Below, in pieces: positions 29,285 to 37,194 of a stretch of 64,000 nucleotides of DNA (position 1 is its first letter; every line of letters starts with the position of its first letter). The position numbers and the translations under genes are program-made. The stretch is from Ideonella margarita. Its GTDB lineage: Bacteria; Pseudomonadota; Gammaproteobacteria; Burkholderiales; Burkholderiaceae_C. The notes beneath the pieces were generated by a model. It was given only the letters and a program-made list of their open reading frames with translations, made no database searches and was not told where the DNA came from. The stretch is from assembly GCF_038066635.1 (NCBI RefSeq), contig NZ_JBBUTI010000007.1, positions 264,541 to 328,540 on the forward strand, given 5' to 3'.

Positions 29285-29500
29285 TCAGCCCTCGGTGCCT
29301 GCGTCGGTGCCAATGTCCGTTTCTGAAGATGGGTCAGCAGCCGGATCCGGCAGCCGGCCTCGGCGGGCCAGAGCCTCCCGCAGCAGGTACTCGATCTGGG
29401 CATTGGCGCTGCGCAGCTCCTGCGCCGCCAGCCGTTCGATCTGGGCCCACAGCGCGGGGTCGATGCGCAGCGGGTAGCTCTTCTTTCCGGGGCTGGCCAT
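29285..29500 (-). CDS. Arc/CopG-like ribbon-helix-helix DNA-binding protein
   Basis: The 71-residue protein shows a beta strand KKSYPLRID, helix ALWAQIERLAAQE and helix SANAQIEYLLREALARRG, i.e. one RHH unit that would dimerise to bind DNA. The tail is acidic and probably disordered. It is the last gene of a three-gene operon (SPFH, membrane protein, RHH) with a 4-base gap before it. A perfect 20-bp palindrome at the operon promoter is its probable operator. Confidence 0.85.
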   Translation of the reverse strand: MASPGKKSYPLRIDPALWAQIERLAAQELRSANAQIEYLLREALARRGRLPDPAADPSSETDIGTDAGTEG

Positions 29501-29504
29501 GCTG

Positions 29505-30008
29505 CTAGACCTGACTGCGGGGCGCCGCCTTCACCCCTGCCGCTTCCAGTGCGCGCAGCAGCCCGGTCGGGTCATTGGTGCCCAGCCGGAATGAGCGGCC
29601 GCTGGCGTCATCCACGCGAACGGCGTCGCAGCCTTCCACGTTGTAGAGCCAGCCACGGGCGGTGTAGCGAATGCCCCAGCCCTCGAGCCAGGTTGACCGC
29701 GTGGCGGCCACGCCTGACAGTTGCCCCAGCGGCCGTTGCCACTGCGGAAAGCCCAGCCAGCCCATCGACCACCGCAGCCGGTCGCGCTCGACGGTGATCG
29801 TCATGCTGCCAAACACCAGCACCCCCAGGCCGCAGAACAGCGCCGCCAGCGCCAATGCGGTGGGCTTGTCGACCCACCACCACACCGGCAACGGCTCCGG
29901 CAGTCGTGCGATGTAGCCAATACCCAGCAGGCCGCTGACCAGGCTGAGGGCCAGCCCGAAGCGGCTGATCTGGCGGTGGCGATAGCGGTACTCGTTGGTC
30001 GTCGACAT
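29505..30008 (-). CDS. Membrane protein, PH-like, in the SPFH operon
   Basis: The 167-residue product has two membrane helices (about 18-33 and 46-70), then a soluble beta-rich part starting MTITVERDRLRWSMGWLGFP, the layout seen in bacterial PH-domain-like proteins. AAGGAGA precedes the start at good spacing. It lies between the SPFH gene (28-base gap) and the RHH gene. The function is unknown; a role with the SPFH protein in the inner membrane is inferred from the operon. Confidence 0.72.
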   Translation of the reverse strand: MSTTNEYRYRHRQISRFGLALSLVSGLLGIGYIARLPEPLPVWWWVDKPTALALAALFCGLGVLVFGSMTITVERDRLRWSMGWLGFPQWQRPLGQLSGVAATRSTWLEGWGIRYTARGWLYNVEGCDAVRVDDASGRSFRLGTNDPTGLLRALEAAGVKAAPRSQV

Positions 30009-30036
30009 GGCGTCTCCTTCCAGCCCCAGGTGGGGG

Positions 30037-30918
30037 TCAGTTGTAGAGGGTGCCGGTGTTGACGATGGGCTGGGTGTCCTTGTCGGAGCACAGCACCACC
30101 AGCAGGTTGCTCACCATCGCGGCCTTGCGCTCGTCGTCCAGCTCCACGATGTGGCGTTCGGACAAGCCCTTCAGCGCCGCCTCGACCATGGTCACCGCGC
30201 CGTGCACGATCTTCGTGCGGGCGCTGATGATGGCTTCGGCTTGCTGGCGACGCAGCATCGCCTGGGCAATCTCCGCGCTGTAGGCCAGGTGGGTCAGCTT
30301 GGCGTCGAGGATGGTCACGCCGGCACCGGCCGCGCGAGATTGCAGCTCCTGCTGCAAGTCCTGGGCCACTTCGTCGATGCTGCCGCGCAGGGTGAGTTCG
30401 TCGGTTTCGGTGCTGTCGCCCGCGTCATAGGCATAGCGCGAGGCCAGGTGGCGCAGCGCGGTTTCGGCTTGCACCTTCACGTACAGCTCGAAGTCGTCCA
30501 CCTCGAACACGGCCTGCGCGGTGTCGTCCACCTGCCAGACCACGGCGGCGCTGATGTCGACCGGGTTGCCGCGTTTGTCGTTCACCTTCAGCGTGGGCAT
30601 GGTCAGGTTGCGTGCCCGCAGCGAGATGGTGCGCTTCACATACAGGGGGCTGGCCCAGCGCAGGCCGGTCGAGCGGTCGGTGCCCCGGTATGCGCCGAAC
30701 TGGGTGAGCAGGGCGGCGGTGTTGGGTTGCAGCATGTAGAGCCCCGAGAGCACCACCGCGCCAGCCACCGTCAACAGCGCCGTGACGTACCAAGGCGTGG
30801 CGTCAAAAGCAAAGGTGCGGCTGGCGATACCTGCCGCAATCAAGGCCACCCCAGCAGCCACCGCTGCGTAGCCGCTCAGAGACTGGAAGCCGATTTCCGA
30901 ATGTTGCTTGCGTGACAT
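30037..30918 (-). CDS. SPFH/Band 7 (prohibitin-like) membrane protein
   Basis: The 293-residue protein has two N-terminal hydrophobic segments (about 15-33 and 42-62) followed by a Band 7 domain: LLTQFGAYRGTDRSTGLRWA, ISAAVVWQVDDTAQAVFEVD and LTHLAYSAEIAQAMLRRQQA. SPFH proteins form large ring or cage assemblies in membranes and often organise proteases or lipid domains. GAGGGAC precedes the start. It heads the operon that also encodes the PH-like and RHH proteins. Confidence 0.92.
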   Translation of the reverse strand: MSRKQHSEIGFQSLSGYAAVAAGVALIAAGIASRTFAFDATPWYVTALLTVAGAVVLSGLYMLQPNTAALLTQFGAYRGTDRSTGLRWASPLYVKRTISLRARNLTMPTLKVNDKRGNPVDISAAVVWQVDDTAQAVFEVDDFELYVKVQAETALRHLASRYAYDAGDSTETDELTLRGSIDEVAQDLQQELQSRAAGAGVTILDAKLTHLAYSAEIAQAMLRRQQAEAIISARTKIVHGAVTMVEAALKGLSERHIVELDDERKAAMVSNLLVVLCSDKDTQPIVNTGTLYN

Positions 30919-30934
30919 GGTCGTCCCTCACAAA

Positions 30935-30954
30935 TCAAAGTGATATCACTTTGA
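30935..30954. promoter_or_regulatory. Perfect 20-bp palindromic operator at the SPFH promoter
   Basis: TCAAAGTGATATCACTTTGA reads the same on both strands. It begins 17 bases before the SPFH start codon and overlaps the expected -10 position. The RHH protein encoded at the end of the operon is the natural candidate to bind it. Confidence 0.8.
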
Positions 30955-30976
30955 GCTCATCGAGCGGCCTTGTCAA
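30948..30976 (-). promoter_or_regulatory. Candidate sigma-70 promoter of the SPFH operon
   Basis: On the minus strand a perfect -35 box TTGACA (30976-30971) is followed after 17 bases by CAAAGT (30953-30948). The poor -10 is overlapped by the palindrome, so repressor binding would block RNA polymerase. Confidence 0.55.
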
Positions 30977-31002
30977 GCGGCATCCCAGCCAAACCTGAAC
31001 AC

Positions 31003-33138
31003 TTACAAATTGCCGGCGAACAGCTTGCGGATGAACATCTGCTTGAAGCTGGTGGCGTCGTCCAGCCCCAGGCGCTCCAGGTAAGCGGGCGGCGCTTCAC
31101 GGTCGCTGACCAGCGCCTTGAGCACCATGCCCACCAGTTCCACCGGGTGCTCTGTGGCGTTCTTCAGCCGCTTCAAGGCCCGCACGATGATCAGCTCGTC
31201 CGCATTCAGATCGGTGCCAAACGGGAAGTCGGGCAGCACGCCGGCCTCGCTCCAGGGGTGCAGGGCGGCGTCCAGCGTGGCGGGCAGGTTGTGGCGGTGC
31301 GCTTCGGGCACTTCCCAGTTCGCTTCCAGCTTGCCGTGGCTGCGGGCGCTTTCCACGAGCTCTGGCTGGAAGCGTGAGTCGGCAATGCAGATTAGCCGCT
31401 GGATGACCTCGGTGTCGGTCTGGCCGCGCAGATCAGCCACGCCGTATTCGGTGACCACCACATCGCGCAGGTGCCGCGGAATGGTGGTGTGGCCGTAGTT
31501 CCAGACGATGCTGCTCTTGAGCCCGTGGCGGTTTTCATGGGTGGCGCGCAGCATCAGCACGGAGCGCGCATCAGGCAGCGCATGGGCCATGGCCACGAAG
31601 TTGTATTGGCCGCCCACGCCCGACACCACCTGGCCGTTTTCCAGGCCGTCTGACACGGCGGCGCCCAGCAGCGTCACCATCATCGTGGTGTTGATGAAGC
31701 AGGCGCGCTGGCGCTGGGCGGCGCGCAGTTCGCTGTCGCCCGGGCGGGCGCCGTAAAGCTGGTTGATGACGTCGATGCGCGTCATGTCGATCTTCGCAAG
31801 CGCTTCAGCCGGCAGGGTGCGCAGGCGCTCGTAGAAGTCGTTCGGGCCGAGGAAGAAGCCGCCGGTCATGTGCACGCCGCCCGCAAGCTGGCGGCCCATG
31901 AAGTGCTGCGCCAGCGTGGCCAGGGCGTCGGGTGCGTGCAGGTCGTTCGCGGCGCGATGGCTGCCCAGCACCAGCTCGTCGCCCATCAGTGCCACACCGG
32001 GTTTGAAGATGCCGAAGCGCGTCAGGAAGGTGATGTCGCTGCCCTGCAGCGGGCTCTGGATGCGCCCCGACCGGTGCAAGGCGCGCAGCGTGTCGGCATC
32101 CAGTTGCTGCGGGTGAATTTCATCGCGGTTGATGAGTTGCTGCAGCGCCAGGTCGTCAAACACGGCCCGTTTGACGATGCCGGCGTCCATCAGCTGCATG
32201 AAGCCGTTGACGAACATCTCCGAGCAGCCATACAGGCCCTCCTTCAGCGGGCCGAGCTCACGGCCGGCCGTTCCGTCGGGGCACAGCCTGGACAGGATCT
32301 GCGCGTACGCATCACCGTACCGGTGCCGCACGATCAGGGCTTGAGCGATGGCGTCGCCGAGTGAGCCGATGCCGATCTGCAGCGTACCGCCGTCGCGCAC
32401 CAGGCTGGAGGCATGCAGCCCGATGGCGTAATCGGCCGTGCTGACCTTGCCATTGGGCGGCGCAAACAGCGCGTGGCTGGCGGCCGGGTCGGTGACCACG
32501 GCATCAAAAAAGCCGGGGCTGATGGCCGCATGGTTGGGCATGAATGGCAGCCGCTGATTCACCACGCCGATCAGCAGCGGTGGCCGGCCTGCTGCGGTCA
32601 GGCGCTCGACCAGCTCGGCCGTCAAGTCCGGGTTGCTGGAAAAGGACAGCTGCCAATCCGGGCTGACGGCGCCCTGGCTGGCCACCGCCTGCGCAATCAC
32701 GTTCACGCCCTGCAGCACCATGTCGCGGGCCGCAAAGGTGTAGTTGGTGCAGATGTAGCCCTGCTGGGCCGGCGCGTTGCCGAGGTAGTCGCCTGTCTTC
32801 AGGAAGAACTCGCGCACCTCGATGTTGGCGGGCAGGGTGCCGGCGCGCAGGTCTTTCACATAGGCTAGATCGGGGTAGTCGCCGAAGACGCGTTCTACCA
32901 GCGGCGCCAGAAAGTGCGCTTCCAGATCGCTCTTGCCGCGGGGCAACTCGAGCGAGAGCGCGGTGACGATGCGCAGCCGGCGCACGCCGTCCGCCTTGAT
33001 GCGCTGGTACAGGGCATTGACCAAGGGGTTGGGCTTGCCGATGCCCAGCGGAATCGCCAGCACGATGTCACCGGAAATGCGTTGCAGCACGAGGTCGACG
33101 GCGTCGTCGGTGCGGGTCATCAGCAAAGGGCTGTTCAT
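31003..33138 (-). CDS. Acetyl-CoA hydrolase / CoA-transferase family protein
   Basis: The 711-residue protein belongs to the family I CoA-transferase group. It shows RDGGTLQIGIGSLGDAIAQA, the Glu-containing EGLYGCSEMFVNGFMQL, and VVSGVGGQYNFVAMAHALP with VVTEYGVADLRGQTDTE near the C-terminal part. It is longer than typical acetyl-CoA hydrolases of about 500 residues, as is seen in a subgroup with extra N-terminal and inserted sequence. Its acyl substrate cannot be told. The start at 33138 is chosen over one 8 codons upstream. Confidence 0.85.
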   Translation of the reverse strand: MNSPLLMTRTDDAVDLVLQRISGDIVLAIPLGIGKPNPLVNALYQRIKADGVRRLRIVTALSLELPRGKSDLEAHFLAPLVERVFGDYPDLAYVKDLRAGTLPANIEVREFFLKTGDYLGNAPAQQGYICTNYTFAARDMVLQGVNVIAQAVASQGAVSPDWQLSFSSNPDLTAELVERLTAAGRPPLLIGVVNQRLPFMPNHAAISPGFFDAVVTDPAASHALFAPPNGKVSTADYAIGLHASSLVRDGGTLQIGIGSLGDAIAQALIVRHRYGDAYAQILSRLCPDGTAGRELGPLKEGLYGCSEMFVNGFMQLMDAGIVKRAVFDDLALQQLINRDEIHPQQLDADTLRALHRSGRIQSPLQGSDITFLTRFGIFKPGVALMGDELVLGSHRAANDLHAPDALATLAQHFMGRQLAGGVHMTGGFFLGPNDFYERLRTLPAEALAKIDMTRIDVINQLYGARPGDSELRAAQRQRACFINTTMMVTLLGAAVSDGLENGQVVSGVGGQYNFVAMAHALPDARSVLMLRATHENRHGLKSSIVWNYGHTTIPRHLRDVVVTEYGVADLRGQTDTEVIQRLICIADSRFQPELVESARSHGKLEANWEVPEAHRHNLPATLDAALHPWSEAGVLPDFPFGTDLNADELIIVRALKRLKNATEHPVELVGMVLKALVSDREAPPAYLERLGLDDATSFKQMFIRKLFAGNL

Positions 33139-33355
33139 GGGGGGCTCTGGGTGCGGTGGCAAAGTTTGGAGGATGATCGCGCAGAAGCTGATTGCACAGA
33201 AGGCGGTGGCCCCGCGCCGGGGCGCCGGCGCTTCGGCCTGCTGGCAGCGGTGAGCGGCGAGACTGAAGTCACGAAGCCCTGCTTTTCACTTGACCGAAGA
33301 CCCGGGCATTTATGATCGAATCAAGGTCTTCCGAATATCTGGACACGTCACTCCG

Positions 33356-34159
33356 ATGAACAAGCTCGACTCCGGCTGGAGTTCCCGTCTGGTCCGCGCC
33401 GTTGGCCGGGTTGGCGTCGGCTCCGCCTGGCTGTTCCAGATGGGCGTGGCCTTGACCGTCGGCCTGGCAGTGGCCGGCTTGCTGGTCTGGCTGGACGGTG
33501 CCTCCTGGAGCACGGCCGCCCTGGCGGGCAGCCTGGCGCTGGTGCCGGCCCTGATCGCCGGCTCCGTGGCCATGCACCTGGCCCGCGCGCTTGCCGAATC
33601 TACCCAGCAGCAGGCGCTGCTGAGCGCCGATGACGAGCTTTCCGGTGTCAGCAACCGCCGGCAGTTTCTGAGGCTCGCCGAGCGCGAATGGTCGCGCTGC
33701 CGCCGTTATGGCGATGACGGTGCCTTGCTGCTGATCGACACCGATCACCTGCGGCGCATCAACGACAACCTCGGGCAGCGCTGCGGCGACGCCATCCTGC
33801 ATGAAACCACCCGCCGGGTGAGCGCCACGCTGCGCCAGTCCGACGTGCTGGCCCGCTTTGGCGGTGCCGAACTCGCGGTGTTTCTGCCACACACCGACCC
33901 GCTGGGCGCACTTGATGCCGCCGAGCGCATTCGCCAGCAGGTGGCTGCCGCCCCGTTCCGCTGGGAGCAGGCGCATGTGGTGGCCACGGTCAGCGTGGGT
34001 GTGGCGCATGTGCATGCCGGCCAGATCGCCCTCGACAGCCTGATCCAGGAGTCCGAGGTGGCCTTGCAGGCCGCCAAGGAAGCTGGCCGCAACTGCGTGC
34101 GTGCCGCGCCCATCCTGCCCCGCCAGAGCGACCCGTCGCGTACGGTGTCGCCGGGCTGA
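33356..34159 (+). CDS. Membrane GGDEF-like protein with degenerate active site
   Basis: The 267-residue protein has two hydrophobic segments (about 20-42 and 46-68) and a single GGDEF domain (about 90-250) with LLIDTDHLRRINDNLGQRCG. The signature reads GGAEL in place of GGDEF, losing the metal-binding acidic third residue, so cyclase activity is doubtful. It could act as a receptor or scaffold. It is divergent from the CoA-transferase gene with a 217-base gap. Confidence 0.82.
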   Translation: MNKLDSGWSSRLVRAVGRVGVGSAWLFQMGVALTVGLAVAGLLVWLDGASWSTAALAGSLALVPALIAGSVAMHLARALAESTQQQALLSADDELSGVSNRRQFLRLAEREWSRCRRYGDDGALLLIDTDHLRRINDNLGQRCGDAILHETTRRVSATLRQSDVLARFGGAELAVFLPHTDPLGALDAAERIRQQVAAAPFRWEQAHVVATVSVGVAHVHAGQIALDSLIQESEVALQAAKEAGRNCVRAAPILPRQSDPSRTVSPG

Positions 34160-34175
34160 TGCCACACCGGCCGCG

Positions 34176-34946
34176 TCAGGCCGGCACACGGTAATTGGCC
34201 GGCCCCATCAGGTCGATGCCGCAGGGCAGCTCCCGCGCCCAGGCAATGAACTCCTGCACCGCCGGGCCGACCAAGGGCGCGCCATGCTGCGGCGCCATCA
34301 TGTCGATCTCCAGGCCGCTGACCATGTCGGCCCACAGGCGCATCACCTTGTTCGACACCATGTAGCGCCGGTGGAAGGCTTCCATGCGCGGCAACATCGG
34401 TGCGAGCGAGGTGATTGGCTGCTTGGCGGCTTCACCGCCCACCAGCGACACGCCCAAGTCACCCGAGAACAGGATCTTGGCCACCGGGTCGTAGAACTGG
34501 AAATTGCCTTCGGCGTGCAGGAAGTGCGCGGGCAGGGCGATCAGGTCACTCCGCCCGATACGGATGCGCATGCCGGCGTCGTCGATGCCGTGGATGCGGC
34601 CCGCCGTCTTGCCGGGCTTGCAGAAGTGCGGGACGAAGCGTTCCCAGATCTTCGACACATAGATCTTCGCCTGGGTGCTGGTGGTCCAGCGGTCGAGGGC
34701 GCCGATGATGTCGGGGTCGGCGTGCGAGGCCAGCAGGGCCGACAACTTGTGCGGCGGAAAGTGCCGCGTCATCGTCAGGTAAAGCTCGCTGTACGCCAGA
34801 TTGCCCCCCGGGTCGATGATGGCCCCGGTGTCCTGATCGATGATCAGGAACTGGTTGGATTGCACCGCCTCACCCGCATGGTCGTCCGACAAGTCGGAGA
34901 ACATCAGGCACTGGTGACCGTCTTTTTGATACAGCGTGACTGGCAT
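34176..34946 (-). CDS. Di-iron MBL-fold protein (oxygen-binding, FprA/ODP-like)
   Basis: The 256-residue protein resembles the metallo-beta-lactamase-like di-iron domain of flavodiiron proteins, without flavodoxin or rubredoxin parts. Candidate iron ligands are in SHADPDI, HFLHAEGNF, FSGDLG and PQHG. The usual second His of the first motif is Ile here. Family members bind or reduce O2, some acting as oxygen sensors in signalling. It begins 43 bases after miaA. Confidence 0.78.
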   Translation of the reverse strand: MPVTLYQKDGHQCLMFSDLSDDHAGEAVQSNQFLIIDQDTGAIIDPGGNLAYSELYLTMTRHFPPHKLSALLASHADPDIIGALDRWTTSTQAKIYVSKIWERFVPHFCKPGKTAGRIHGIDDAGMRIRIGRSDLIALPAHFLHAEGNFQFYDPVAKILFSGDLGVSLVGGEAAKQPITSLAPMLPRMEAFHRRYMVSNKVMRLWADMVSGLEIDMMAPQHGAPLVGPAVQEFIAWARELPCGIDLMGPANYRVPA

Positions 34947-34989
34947 CCGCCGATTCTAGAAATCGACGTGCGGCCGGCCTTGATCCCGC

Positions 34990-35961
34990 TCAAGGCGCGG
35001 CGTGCAAGGCGCGCAGCACCAGCCCGAGCACCTGCTCACCCACATCCGCGCTCTGGGCCGGCACGGCTTGGCGCTGCATGCTGCGCAGCCAGGTGATCTG
35101 CCGCTTGGCCAGCTGCCGCGTGGCCGCAACCCCGCGCTCGATGACCTCGGCGTGCAGGGCGTCGCCCGAGAGGCCCGCGTCCAGCGCTTCCCAAGCCTGG
35201 CGGTAGCCCACGCAGCGAATGGACGGCAGTTCGGCGTGCAGGCCCGGCTGCGCGCGCAAGGCCATCACCTCGTCGATGAAGCCGGCGTCCAGCATCTCCC
35301 GGAAGCGCTGGGCGATGCGCCGGTGCAGCCAGGCGCGGTCATCGGGCTCTACTGAGACCAGCAGGTGGTCGGCGGGCGCTGCACCTTCTGCGCCGGCCTT
35401 GCCGCGCGTGTGAAAACTCGACAAGGGCTGGCCCGTCAGCGCACGCACTTCCAGCGCACGTTGCACGCGTTGCGAATCGTTCGGCGACAGGCGCGCAGCG
35501 GTGACGGGGTCGATGCTCGCCAGTCGGTCATGCATCGCCGGCCAGCCGATGGCTGCGGCTTCGGCATCGAGGGCCGCGCGCACGCCTGCGTCGGCGGGCG
35601 GCAGCGGGTCAATGCCGTCGATCAGCGCCTTGAAATACATCATCGTGCCGCCGACCAGCAGCGGCAGGCGACCCCGGCTGCGAATCTCGCTGATCAGGCG
35701 CTCTGCGTCGATCACGAACTGTGCGGCCGAGTAGCTCTCGGACGGATCAATCAGGTCGATCAGGTGGTGCGGCGCCGCAGCCTGCTCAGCCGCGCTGGGC
35801 TTGGCGGTGCCGATGTCCATGCCGCGGTAGACCAGCGCGGAATCGACGCTGATGATCTCGACCGGCAGCACGCTGGCCAGTCGAAGGGCGATGGCGGTTT
35901 TGCCCGCGGCGGTTGGTCCGGCCAGACCGACCCAGCGTGGCCAATCAGGCAACTGACTCAT
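34990..35961 (-). CDS. miaA: tRNA dimethylallyltransferase
   Basis: MiaA transfers a dimethylallyl group to A37 of tRNAs that read codons starting with U. The 323-residue product has the P-loop GLAGPTAAGKTAIALRLAS, the signature SVDSALVYRGMDIGTAKPS and RCVGYRQAWEALD. The start ATG lies inside the end of the MFS gene, overlapping by 17 bases. No hfq follows, unlike in many proteobacteria. Confidence 0.96.
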   Translation of the reverse strand: MSQLPDWPRWVGLAGPTAAGKTAIALRLASVLPVEIISVDSALVYRGMDIGTAKPSAAEQAAAPHHLIDLIDPSESYSAAQFVIDAERLISEIRSRGRLPLLVGGTMMYFKALIDGIDPLPPADAGVRAALDAEAAAIGWPAMHDRLASIDPVTAARLSPNDSQRVQRALEVRALTGQPLSSFHTRGKAGAEGAAPADHLLVSVEPDDRAWLHRRIAQRFREMLDAGFIDEVMALRAQPGLHAELPSIRCVGYRQAWEALDAGLSGDALHAEVIERGVAATRQLAKRQITWLRSMQRQAVPAQSADVGEQVLGLVLRALHAAP

Positions 35962-37192
35962 GGGGAGAAGGAAGGAGTTTTTCAGGATGACCGTGCCGCT
36001 GCACCAGGGTCCAGGCAATCAGGCTGGTGACCACCGACGCTGCGCACAAGGCGCCGGCCAGCGGCAGCAGCGCGCCCGTCATGTGCCCGCCCAGCCACAA
36101 GCCGACCAGGAAGGCGGTGAGCGCCAGCACGAAGCCCGACAAAGCCGAGGCCACGCCCGCTTGCCGCGGGAAGGCGCTGACGGCGCCGGCTTGCCCGCAG
36201 GGCTGGTGCACGCCGTGGCCGAAGGTGAACAGCCAATGGCAAGCCAGCACGGCCAGCACCGGCGGGGTCGGGCCCAGTGCCAGCGCCAGCATGCCGGCGC
36301 CGCCGGCCAGGGTGAAGAAGGCGCCGCGCTTCACGGCGCCGGGCAGGCCGTGCAGGCGCAGCAGCCGCCGGCACCACAGGGTGCCGCACAGGTAGCTGAG
36401 CGACGCCGAGGCCATCGCCAGGCCGTAGGCCCAGGCCGGCAAACCGAAGTTGCCGATGTAGACGAAGGAGCTGCCGGCCAGCAGCACGAACAGCCCGGCA
36501 TAGGTGCTGGAGATGAGCGCCGTCCAGGCCCGGAAAGCCGGGTGCCGCGCCACTTCGGAAAAGCTTTTTGCCAGCGCGCGGCCGTCGAGCGCCGACGGGT
36601 TCAGCCGCGGGGCGGTTTCAGGCAGCCGCCACACCACGAAGGCGAGGGTAACCACGCCCACCGCCGTGACGGCGCCAAGCGCCGCCCGCCAGCCGGCCCA
36701 GGCCGCCAGCAGCCCGCCGCTGAAGGGCGCCAGGATGGCGATGACCCCCAGGCCAGAGAGCCCGCGCGCCATCACCTGCGCACCTTCATGCGGCTCGAAC
36801 AGGTCGCGCACCATGGCGCGGGCACACACCACCGAGGCGGCCAAGCCCGCGCCCTGCACCACGCGGGCAGCGATGAGCGTGTGGATGTCCGGCGCCAGCG
36901 TGGCGGCCAGGCTGGCGGCGCTGTACAGCGACAGGCCGCCCAGCAGCACCGGCCGGCGGCCGAAGCGATCTGACACCGGGCCCATCACCAGCTGCGCCAG
37001 GCCGAACGACAGCAGCAGCGCCGACATCGTCAGCTGCGCCAGCGACATCGGCGCTGCCAGATCACGCGCCAGCAAAGGCAGCGCTGGCAGGTAGAGGTCG
37101 GTGGTGACGGGCTGCAAACCCAGCAGCAAGGCCAGCGCCAGAGCCACCAGCCCCGGGCTCAGGCCACCGGGGCGTGCGGTGGATACAGGCAT
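35945..37192 (-). CDS. Bcr/CflA-type MFS multidrug transporter
   Basis: The 415-residue protein has twelve hydrophobic segments. The Bcr/CflA subfamily is suggested by TTDLYLPALPLLARDL in the first loop, the motif A GPVSDRFGRRPVLLGG and ARAMVRDLFEPHEGAQVMA. It should export drugs or metabolites with proton exchange. The start is 2 bases after the rluF-like stop and the end overlaps miaA, so the genes probably share a transcript. Confidence 0.9.
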   Translation of the reverse strand: MPVSTARPGGLSPGLVALALALLLGLQPVTTDLYLPALPLLARDLAAPMSLAQLTMSALLLSFGLAQLVMGPVSDRFGRRPVLLGGLSLYSAASLAATLAPDIHTLIAARVVQGAGLAASVVCARAMVRDLFEPHEGAQVMARGLSGLGVIAILAPFSGGLLAAWAGWRAALGAVTAVGVVTLAFVVWRLPETAPRLNPSALDGRALAKSFSEVARHPAFRAWTALISSTYAGLFVLLAGSSFVYIGNFGLPAWAYGLAMASASLSYLCGTLWCRRLLRLHGLPGAVKRGAFFTLAGGAGMLALALGPTPPVLAVLACHWLFTFGHGVHQPCGQAGAVSAFPRQAGVASALSGFVLALTAFLVGLWLGGHMTGALLPLAGALCAASVVTSLIAWTLVQRHGHPEKLLPSPHESVA

Positions 37193-37194
37193 GG

